Assembly: GCF_001866005.1 (NCBI RefSeq)
Contig: NZ_MLQR01000036.1
Location: forward strand, 87,380 to 146,644
DNA from: Anaerobacillus alkalilacustris
Lineage (GTDB): Bacteria > Bacillota > Bacilli > Bacillales > Anaerobacillaceae
Direction: 5' to 3'
Length of the DNA stretch: 59,265 nucleotides
Shown here one piece after another: positions 37,164-43,710 of this stretch (positions are counted from its first letter, which is position 1; every line of letters begins with the position of its first letter). Position numbers and translations under genes: made by a program. The notes under the pieces are model-generated. The model was not told the DNA's origin, searched no databases, and was given only the letters and a program-made list of their open reading frames with translations.

Positions 37164-38039
37164 TCAATTGTATAATTTATACAATGCTTGGGTTCCGCTA
37201 TTTTCTTCTCCCTTGTCAGCTAATTGTTCATATAATTGCTTGGCTAGCTTTAAACCAGGAGTTAATAAGCCTATTTCCTCGGCTGATTGTAGAGCAATCG
37301 TCATATCTTTAATAAAATGTTTTACATAAAAACCAGGTTCAAAATCACCGTTTATCATTCTCGGTGCTAATTTGCTCAGCGAGAAGCTTCCTGCAGCACC
37401 TGTTTCAATAGTTTGTAATACTTTTTTAGGGGAAAGCCCTGCTTTTTCGGCATATACTATCGCTTCACAAACACCGATCATCGTTGTCGCAATCGCTATT
37501 TGGTTACACATTTTTGTATGTTGGCCCAAACCAGCATCACCTTGATGAATGATATTTTCTCCCATCTTTTCTAAAATTGGTAACACTTCCTGAAAGTCCT
37601 TTTCATCTCCACCAACCATAATTGCTAACTTTGCTTGTTTCGCTCCAACATCGCCCCCAGATACAGGCGCATCTAGTGCGTGCATCTTTCGCTTTTTCGC
37701 CTCTTCATAAATTTTAACTGCCAATGAAGGGCTTGACGTCGTCATGTCAAGAAAGTAGGTTCCAGTCTGAGCGTGATTTAACAAACCATTTTCCCCTAAA
37801 TATACTTCTTCTACATCTTTTGGGTAACCAACAATCGTAATAATGACGTTAGCTACTTCTGCTACTTCTTTAACTGTATCTTTCCACTTTGCTCCTTCTT
37901 CAATGAGTGATAGAGCTTTTTCCTTCGTACGATTATAAACAACGACTTCATATCCTGCTTTCATTAGATGAGATGCCATGCTTCTCCCCATTACCCCCAC
38001 TCCAATGAACCCGACAGTTGTGTTTTCTGATAATGTCAT
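37164..38039 (-). CDS. ykwC: Beta-hydroxyacid dehydrogenase family protein (YkwC-like)
   Basis: NAD(P)-dependent 3-hydroxyisobutyrate/tartronate-semialdehyde reductase family enzyme, 291 residues. The Rossmann motif is GFIGVGVMGRSMASHLMKAG, substrate-binding DAPVSGGDVGA, and the catalytic lysine is in GLGQHTKMCNQI. It closely resembles B. subtilis YkwC. ATG at 38039 lies nine bases after AAAAGGGG. The family includes tartronate semialdehyde reductases that produce glycerate; a glycerate kinase gene lies 3 kb away, but it is not in the same operon and the true substrate is unknown. Confidence 0.85.
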   Translation of the reverse strand: MTLSENTTVGFIGVGVMGRSMASHLMKAGYEVVVYNRTKEKALSLIEEGAKWKDTVKEVAEVANVIITIVGYPKDVEEVYLGENGLLNHAQTGTYFLDMTTSSPSLAVKIYEEAKKRKMHALDAPVSGGDVGAKQAKLAIMVGGDEKDFQEVLPILEKMGENIIHQGDAGLGQHTKMCNQIAIATTMIGVCEAIVYAEKAGLSPKKVLQTIETGAAGSFSLSKLAPRMINGDFEPGFYVKHFIKDMTIALQSAEEIGLLTPGLKLAKQLYEQLADKGEENSGTQALYKLYN

Positions 38040-38111
38040 AACATACAACCCCTTTTATTTAGAAGCTTTATTTGCCGTACAATGGCTCAGCTTTTTATAG
38101 ATTTATGTAAT

Positions 38112-38786
38112 CTAACGCATTGGAATTTCCCAATCAATTTCAAGTTCACCAATTGACTTTAGATAAGCATTTGTTTTTGAAAAAGGTCGACTTCCAAAAA
38201 AACCTCTGTTAGCAGAAAGAGGGCTTGGATGCGGAGATTCAATGATAAAATGGTGCGTTTCTGTGATGAGCACCTTTTTCTTAGCAGCAAATTGACCCCA
38301 AAGAATAAAGACGACAGGTTTTTCTCGTTTGTTTAAAAACGTAATCACCGCGTCTGTAAACCTCTCCCAACCTAACCCTATGTGTGAATTCGGGTTACCT
38401 TCTCTTACAGTGAGTACACTATTTAAGAGGAGCACTCCTTCGCTCGCCCACTTTTCCAAGTTTCCATGATTAGGAATTGGGATAGTAAGGTCTGCATGTA
38501 ATTCTTTATAAATATTTTTCAAACTCGGTGGAGTTTTTACATCTGGCTTTACAGAAAAGCTTAGCCCATGCGCTTGCCCTTGACCATGATATGGATCTTG
38601 TCCTAAAATGACAACTTTCGTTTTTTCAAATGGGGTATAATGTAATGCATTAAAAACTTCATTTTTTGGTGGAAAAATCGTATTTGTTTCGTACTCACTT
38701 TTTAAACTTTCCATAAGTTGTATGTAATATGGAAGTTGACATTCGTTGTATAATTTTTCTTGCCAATCATTTTTTAAACTAATCAT
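38112..38786 (-). CDS. ung: Uracil-DNA glycosylase
   Basis: Family 1 uracil-DNA glycosylase of 224 residues that starts base-excision repair of deaminated cytosine or misincorporated dUMP. The catalytic Asp is D64 in [13 protein letters not shown]; uracil recognition is in LLLNSVLTV, and the leucine-intercalation loop is [23 protein letters not shown] precedes ATG at 38786. Confidence 0.96.
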   Translation of the reverse strand: MISLKNDWQEKLYNECQLPYYIQLMESLKSEYETNTIFPPKNEVFNALHYTPFEKTKVVILGQDPYHGQGQAHGLSFSVKPDVKTPPSLKNIYKELHADLTIPIPNHGNLEKWASEGVLLLNSVLTVREGNPNSHIGLGWERFTDAVITFLNKREKPVVFILWGQFAAKKKVLITETHHFIIESPHPSPLSANRGFFGSRPFSKTNAYLKSIGELEIDWEIPMR

Positions 38787-38835
38787 TATTTGCTTTCCTT
38801 TACCTTGTACTCTCTATTGTTTATTCTGTCAACAA

Positions 38836-39250
38836 CCCACCACTTAACGACCTTTGCGGTCTTTTTGAAGTGGGGGCTTGCGTCTGTCAGAGTTTGACAG
38901 TGCTTCTACCCTCGCAGAGAACAACTACGCTTATTCCTACCCAGTAGTGCGAACGAGAATACTCTCCTACCTTAGTATGGTGGAACATAAGGACGGTTGA
39001 CTTCGCCCCTACTGTAAGGGATATACCCAAACAGTAACCGTAAAGCGGCTTTTCTTACGCATAAGAGTGCCTTTTACGCAACAGTTTTCTCTTATGTCTA
39101 AATCTATTATAGCAGAAAGGAGGAGGCAAGGTGGGATTTCAGATACTTGATATGGTACAAAATCTTGCGATTTTAACGTACCATATCGTATCTGACGGCA
39201 ATTCCTCCCTCACTTATCGTTGGGCTATGCCCTTCACACGATTGAAGTGG
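38836..39250 (-). mobile_element. IS200/IS605-like remnant or non-autonomous derivative
   Basis: Two similar end-like structures in the same orientation flank about 330 bases. The first pairs CCACTT with AAGTGG around a GACC/GGTC stem (38841-38878), and the second pairs CACTTATCG with CGATTGAAGTG (39209-39248); each ends GAAGTGGGGG. Between them lie further inverted repeats (CATAAGAG/CTCTTATG near 39060-39095, and the long hairpin at 39119-39208). TGTCAGAGTTTGACAG at 38895-38910 is another small palindrome. No transposase or TnpB frame survives. The assignment rests on hairpin style only. Confidence 0.45.
39119..39208. repeat. Long imperfect hairpin upstream of mutT
   Basis: GGAGG at the base, then TCAGATAC-TT-GATATGGTAC (39139-39158), pair with GTACCATATCGTATCTGA (39178-39195) and CCTCC (39204-39208), around an AAAATCTTGCGATTTTAAC apex that can itself fold (AAAATC/GATTTT). 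Confidence 0.8.
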
Positions 39251-39330
39251 GGGTATCCTTGCCGATTTTAGATGAAATTTTAAAGAAACCTTCAAATATT
39301 GCAAGAATACCAAAATTAAGAGGTGATGTT

Positions 39331-39723
39331 ATGATAAGGTCTGTTAACGTTGTAGGTGCTGTGATTGAAAATCATAATGGTCAGTTTCTCTGTGCCCTTC
39401 GCTCGTCAAAAATGTCGATGCCAAATCTTTGGGAGTTTCCAGGAGGTAAGATTAAAGAGGGGGAGAAACCCGAAACTGCTCTTGTTCGTGAAATAGTTGA
39501 AGAGCTTGGCTGTACAGTCAAAGTAGGTGAACTAGTTGCTTCTGTGGAGCACCAATATCCTGAAATAAAAGTAAACTTAAAGACTTTTAAAGCTATTATT
39601 GAAAATGGGCAACCTAAAGCACTAGAACATTCTGAATTGCGTTGGGTACCAAAAGGCGAACTTGAAAAGTTAAACTGGGCACCTGCAGACATTCCGACGG
39701 TAAACAAACTAAAGGGAAGCTAA
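39331..39723 (+). CDS. mutT: Nudix hydrolase, MutT type (8-oxo-dGTP diphosphatase)
   Basis: Sanitises oxidised nucleotides. It has 130 residues. The Nudix box is complete: GGKIKEGEKPETALVRE followed by IVEELG. WEFPGG precedes it and LRWVPKGEL follows, as in MutT. ATG at 39331 has AGAGGTGATGTT upstream. A reading frame that runs back to 39220 enters the mobile remnant and is not coding. The gene lies downstream of ung, so two DNA-damage functions are adjacent but on opposite strands. Confidence 0.88.
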   Translation: MIRSVNVVGAVIENHNGQFLCALRSSKMSMPNLWEFPGGKIKEGEKPETALVREIVEELGCTVKVGELVASVEHQYPEIKVNLKTFKAIIENGQPKALEHSELRWVPKGELEKLNWAPADIPTVNKLKGS

Positions 39724-39738
39724 CATGAGTTGCTTCCC
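39714..39738 (+). terminator. Weak hairpin after mutT
   Basis: GGGAAGC overlaps the stop codon and pairs with GCTTCCC; only a short T-rich tail follows. Confidence 0.35.
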
Positions 39739-39786
39739 CTACCTTACTTATATTATAGACAAACATACTCTATAGCTCAAAGGTAA

Positions 39787-40137
39787 TTAATTAATTTCAC
39801 TTAACTCTTGTTCAAACCACTGTTTAATTTCAGGGTGATCGTTAAAAGAGACAACAACCGGTCTATAAGAGAGGCCAATTTGAAACAATTCATACTTGTT
39901 TCCTATTCTTGCGATACAAAAATTTTTAAATGGTGTTTGTAAAACTTGATTCGCATCTTTCCCAACTACACGATAATAACCGTAGATTAAATCTAGATCC
40001 AAATCATCTAGCTTCCAATCATATGACTTTCTCTTCAATTCTTTTTTCGTTTTATTACCTTCTAGATGATTTTGTTTGAACAAGGGAAGATTACCAAATG
40101 TTTTCCACATTGAAGCTATAGGATTTTGTCTTTCCAT
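39787..40137 (-). CDS. Hypothetical protein, 116 residues
   Basis: Not recognised. The start MERQNPIASMWKTFGNLP is followed by a basic stretch (about 30-40). A segment with DDLDLDLIYGYYRVVGKD and a conserved-looking core QTPFKNFCIARIGNKYELFQIGL follow. No membrane helix or signal peptide. GGAG lies eleven bases before ATG at 40137. It is convergent with mutT. Confidence 0.6.
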   Translation of the reverse strand: MERQNPIASMWKTFGNLPLFKQNHLEGNKTKKELKRKSYDWKLDDLDLDLIYGYYRVVGKDANQVLQTPFKNFCIARIGNKYELFQIGLSYRPVVVSFNDHPEIKQWFEQELSEIN

Positions 40138-40478
40138 ACTTTAAACCACTCCTCAAATTTTTTCATTTGAAAAATTAGGAACTAGTACGCTATCTTTGAA
40201 TTCCATCCTACTTCTTTAAAATATAAGTATTACTTACTATAGGTGTTTTTGAAAGCGCTTTAAAATTAGAGCTGTTCAGGAAGTCAATGACTTGGTTACC
40301 TTCATTTTCTCCTTTATCATAATTGTATTTCTTACTTTGAATTTTACTACAATTCCTTATTTTAAAAAGGGGTATCTATGGTTAAATATTGACATTTGTT
40401 TTACGAATTATTGAAGCATTTTTATCTTATATTCCTATCCTAAAACCTGTGATTTTATACATACTTATCGCTTGTTTC
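40138..40478. other. 340-bp gene-free region
   Basis: AT-rich. AATTTTTTCATTTGAAAAATT near 40158 is a short palindrome just upstream of the hypothetical gene. TGAAAGCGCTTTAA at 40250-40263 matches cre at 13 of 14 positions, but no promoter or catabolic gene is adjacent. Confidence 0.4.
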
Positions 40479-40739
40479 CTATAAGAAGTAGTTCGATCCA
40501 TCCTGAGACATCAACTCCATTTTGCTTTTAATCCTTCGACTTTTATAATAAGAAGGAATGACTTCTTTCATTCCTTCTCCATCAATGGATAAAATCTTAA
40601 ATGGCTTTTTTCTTTTAATTTCAAGTTTGGCATTTTTATTCCCTTTCCATTTAATTAAAAGGTCCATGTGACGCTTAAAGATTTTTATAAAATCATCAAC
40701 ACTTGGATAGATATATGGTTTTGTGTAAGTATTTATCGC
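40479..40739 (-). pseudogene. Fragment of an unknown gene
   Basis: An open stretch of 86 codons with normal protein-like composition runs from a stop at 40740 to the stop at 40479. It has no start codon or ribosome site at its upstream end; the first ATG (40667) is internal to the similar-looking reading. The peptide includes YTKPYIYPSVDDFIKIFKR and KWKGNKNAKLEIKRKKPF. It looks like the C-terminal part of a truncated gene. It is not recognised. Confidence 0.4.
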
Positions 40740-40879
40740 TTACTTTATTAGTAGTAAAAGAAAAACTAACCTCTTCACTTTGGAAAAGAGCAAAAGAATA
40801 CCTAAAGCAACTTCACTCTTCTTGGTTTTCTTCTAGAATAAACTTGCTACCTTTTATTTAAATTGAAAAAAATCATTAA

Positions 40880-41035
40880 TTATTTTTTATCTGTTATGGC
40901 TTTTTTATATCCTGTACTTCCATCTAAAATCTCTATTTTAGTTACATCATTAAGTTCTTTCTCATAAATTTCAGAAAGTGTAACCCTATAAAGTTCGCAA
41001 TTGAAAAGGTCTGACCATGCAATGTCAGACCTCAT
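40880..41035 (-). pseudogene. Truncated DUF5301-like fragment
   Basis: Reading the minus strand from an ATG at 41035 gives 51 codons, with VTLSEIYEKELNDVTKIEI and LDGSTGYKKAITDKK before a stop. The second half resembles the N-terminal half of DUF5301 domains of Bacillus lipoproteins or membrane proteins. The first 15 codons cross the glxK terminator and are probably not protein. The rest of the domain is missing. Confidence 0.35.
41008..41032 (-). terminator. Terminator of glxK
   Basis: AGGTCTGAC pairs with GTCAGACCT and is followed by TTTTC on the minus strand, 12 bases after the glxK stop. Confidence 0.75.
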
Positions 41036-41043
41036 TTACCTTA

Positions 41044-42174
41044 TTATTTCATTTTCCAAACAGTAGCTATATTCACAGCAGTTCTCTCTACATATTCTGC
41101 TGCATGCTTAAAGGCATCTTCTAGTATAATTACCCCAGGGACGATGCTAAATATGGCATCAACGCCATAGTCATGAACAACTTGACTATCTTTTGAAATG
41201 TTTCCGGCAATTCCCACAACCGTCACTCCGTATTTTTTAGCTGCTTTAGCAACGCCAATTGGAGTCTTACCAAAGATGGTTTGTCCATCAATTTTACCTT
41301 CTCCAGTGATGACCAAATCTGCATCCTTTAGAATATTACATAAACCAGTAGCTTCAATTACAATTTCAACGCCCCTCTTCAATTCCGAAGGTAAAAAAGC
41401 CATTAATCCTCCCCCAAGACCTCCTGCAGCACCAGCACCGGGTACATCGTTTATTTTTATACTAAGATCTCGTTCAATAACGGTTGCATAATGACGAAGA
41501 TTTTGATCCAGCTGTGCTACCATTTCTAGATTAGCCCCCTTTTGTGGTCCAAAGATAGCAGAAGCCCCTTTTTCACCTGTTAACGGATTATCAACATCAC
41601 ATGCTACCTCGATTTTAATGTTTGCTAAACGCGGATCAAATTGTGAGAGATTTATAGAGGCTAAATCGCCAAGCGAGCCTCCGCCTTCCCCTATTTCTAT
41701 CCCATTTTTATCAAGTAAAAGTGCTCCAAGAGCTTTAGCCATTCCTGCACCACCGTCATTTGTGGCACTCCCGCCTATACCAATAATGATATGATTAACG
41801 CCATGATCAAGAGCGGCAGCAATTAATTCACCTGTCCCCTTAGTAGTTGTCAAGAGAGGATTTCGTTTCTCAACTGGTACAAGGTGTATACCTGAAGCAG
41901 CAGCCATCTCTATTACAGCTGTCGTTTTATTTCCAAGTATTCCAAAGAAAGCATCTACTGGTTCCCCTAACGGTCCCGTTACTGTTTTGGAAATAATTTC
42001 ACCACCTGTTGCATCCGTTAGAGACTGGACCGTACCTTCTCCCCCGTCGGCCATTGGTACTTTTACATATTCAGCATCAGAAATTACCCGTTTGAAACCT
42101 TTTTCAATCGACTCCGCTACCTCCAGTGCTGATAAACTTTCTTTAAATGAATCTGGCGCAATAACAATCTTCAT
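41044..42174 (-). CDS. glxK: Glycerate kinase
   Basis: GlxK/GarK-family kinase of 376 residues that phosphorylates D-glycerate to (2- or 3-)phosphoglycerate. Family motifs: IAPDSFKESLSALEVAE, PMADGGEGTVQSL, GIGGSATNDGGAGMAKALG, GAGAAGGLGGGL and VITGEGKIDGQTIFGKTP. GAGGGAGAGGGAGA precedes ATG at 42174. It lies downstream of manA in the same direction, but a 365-base gap with an IS-like double hairpin intervenes, so it may or may not still share the mng transcript. Glycerate is a product of mannosylglycerate cleavage, which explains its presence here. Confidence 0.92.
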   Translation of the reverse strand: MKIVIAPDSFKESLSALEVAESIEKGFKRVISDAEYVKVPMADGGEGTVQSLTDATGGEIISKTVTGPLGEPVDAFFGILGNKTTAVIEMAAASGIHLVPVEKRNPLLTTTKGTGELIAAALDHGVNHIIIGIGGSATNDGGAGMAKALGALLLDKNGIEIGEGGGSLGDLASINLSQFDPRLANIKIEVACDVDNPLTGEKGASAIFGPQKGANLEMVAQLDQNLRHYATVIERDLSIKINDVPGAGAAGGLGGGLMAFLPSELKRGVEIVIEATGLCNILKDADLVITGEGKIDGQTIFGKTPIGVAKAAKKYGVTVVGIAGNISKDSQVVHDYGVDAIFSIVPGVIILEDAFKHAAEYVERTAVNIATVWKMK

Positions 42175-42258
42175 CTTCTCCCTCTCCCTCTATTTGATAT
42201 TGTCTAAACAAATGCAATACACCGTCAACTCGTTTCAGCAAGCTGAAACATCGGAAAA

Positions 42259-42320
42259 TCAGGTGGAGAGTCTACTCCACCTGACTGGAAAATCCCACCT
42301 ACGCTACGCTTAGAGGTGGG
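42259..42320 (+). mobile_element. IS200/IS605-like end remnant (double hairpin, copy 2)
   Basis: TCAGGTGGAG/CTCCACCTGA (42259-42284) and CCCACCT/AGGTGGG (42294-42320) in the same order as the reverse complement of 5476-5544, with ACGCTACGCTTAG against ACGTTACGCTTAG in the second loop. It lies between manA and glxK. Confidence 0.5.
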
Positions 42321-42538
42321 GGTCTTTTACCCTAAAAAATTCAGATAAAATAAGGTGAAAATAATGCCGACTATTGTTTCTTATAGAAACACTTTTAGTT
42401 GCTTTTTATTTTTTCACGTGGATACTATCACCTGTCTCATGGAAGAAGCTTTCGTGTGGTAATTGGTCTAGATCGATTGCACAATCTCTTACAGAAAAAA
42501 CAAACATTTTCATACGTAAATAGCTTTTATTCCAGTTT

Positions 42539-43486
42539 TTAAGGATGTGAAACAATCAGTTCCAATTCACCTTTCACTTCAAAGCTGCCCACCCCGCTTG
42601 GCAGGATAAAATGAGTTCCTTTTTCAATTGGGAAGCTTCCTTCTTTAGTAACAATTTCACCTGCTCCTTTTAGGACGCTGCCATTTAAAAACTTTTTATC
42701 TTGTGTAAAGGATGCTACTGTTGAGATATCCCATTTATAAACAGAGAAGTATTTTTCATTTATGAAAGTTGTAATTATTCCACCTTGAATTTCCTTAACA
42801 ATTGGTGCAATATAGACATCTTTATGAGGAACTGTTGTCACATCGATTGATTTTTCTATATGAAGGTCACGCTTTTTGCCTTTTGGGTCAACTCGGTCAT
42901 AGTCGTACACACGGTACGTTGTGTCTGAGCTTTGTTGTGTTTCAAGTATTAAGACGCCAGAACATAATGCATGGATTGTTCCACTAGGTACATAAAAAAA
43001 ATCACCTGGTTTTACTTTTACCCGACGTAATAAAGTGTCCCACTTACCACACTTTACCATATCCAAGAATTGTTCTTTTGTATGAGCAGTATGGCCAAAG
43101 ATAATTTCAGCATCTGTTTCGCAATCAATCACATACCAGCACTCCGTTTTACCAAGTTCGCCATTTTCATGCTTATTTGCATATTCATCATTTGGATGAA
43201 CCTGTACGGATAAATCGTTATTTGCATCAAGAATTTTTGTTAATAGAGGGAAACTATGACCTTCTAAGTTACCAAACAATTCACGGTGTTGGTTCCAAAG
43301 TTCTCCTAACATTTTCCCCTGATACGAACCACTGCTGATTATACTTTGCCCATTTGGATGGGCTGATACAGCCCAGCATTCTCCTGTAAGGTCAGATTTA
43401 ATGTCGTATCCAAATTCTGTTCTAAGTTTTGTCCCTCCCCAGATTCTTTCTTGAAATAAAGGGGTTAAGAATATTGGTTGTTTCAA
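42539..43486 (-). CDS. manA: Mannose-6-phosphate isomerase
   Basis: Type I zinc-dependent isomerase of 315 residues interconverting mannose-6-phosphate and fructose-6-phosphate. Zinc ligands are Q95 and H97 in SVQVHPNDEYA, E115 in GKTECWYV and H172 in SGTIHALC; YRVYDYDRVD is the family active-site motif. The start is TTG at 43486 with GAGGAAG upstream. The TTG overlaps the stop of a nine-codon mini-ORF. It is downstream of mngB and would process the mannose-6-phosphate released by it. Confidence 0.94.
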   Translation of the reverse strand: MKQPIFLTPLFQERIWGGTKLRTEFGYDIKSDLTGECWAVSAHPNGQSIISSGSYQGKMLGELWNQHRELFGNLEGHSFPLLTKILDANNDLSVQVHPNDEYANKHENGELGKTECWYVIDCETDAEIIFGHTAHTKEQFLDMVKCGKWDTLLRRVKVKPGDFFYVPSGTIHALCSGVLILETQQSSDTTYRVYDYDRVDPKGKKRDLHIEKSIDVTTVPHKDVYIAPIVKEIQGGIITTFINEKYFSVYKWDISTVASFTQDKKFLNGSVLKGAGEIVTKEGSFPIEKGTHFILPSGVGSFEVKGELELIVSHP

Positions 43487-43512
43487 TTAGAACACTTCCT
43501 CTTGTTCATCAT
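43483..43512 (-). CDS. Nine-codon leader ORF overlapping the manA start
   Basis: Two adjacent ATGs (43512 and 43509) follow AGGAGA; the frame encodes MMNKRKCSN and stops at a TGA that overlaps the TTG start of manA (TTGA). The manA ribosome site GAGGAAG lies inside the mini-ORF. This is the layout for translational coupling, but it could be chance. Confidence 0.35.
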   Translation of the reverse strand: MMNKRKCSN

Positions 43513-43710
43513 TTGTCTCCTACAGCAACTTTTTTATCCGATAAAGAAGAGCCGCCCATTGGCGACCCTGTAAAAGTGAAGACAGAGCGTAGTTGCCCTT
43601 ATACTTCAGACTTTAAATTAGCCACTACGCCGAATAATCTTTCTCGCTGCCAATGTATGATTTCTTAATGTGTAAGAAAAAGACCGTAAGATAAGTCCCT
43701 CTCCTTATAT

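Noticed and set aside
39220..39330. N-terminal extension of mutT by 37 codons
   Set aside because: It would start inside the IS-like remnant; the ATG at 39331 has a good ribosome site and gives the normal MutT length.
42405..42512. 35-codon minus-strand ORF (MKMFVFSVRDCAIDLDQL...) between manA and glxK
   Set aside because: No ribosome binding site and no recognisable family; may be a gene remnant but the support is too weak to list as a feature.
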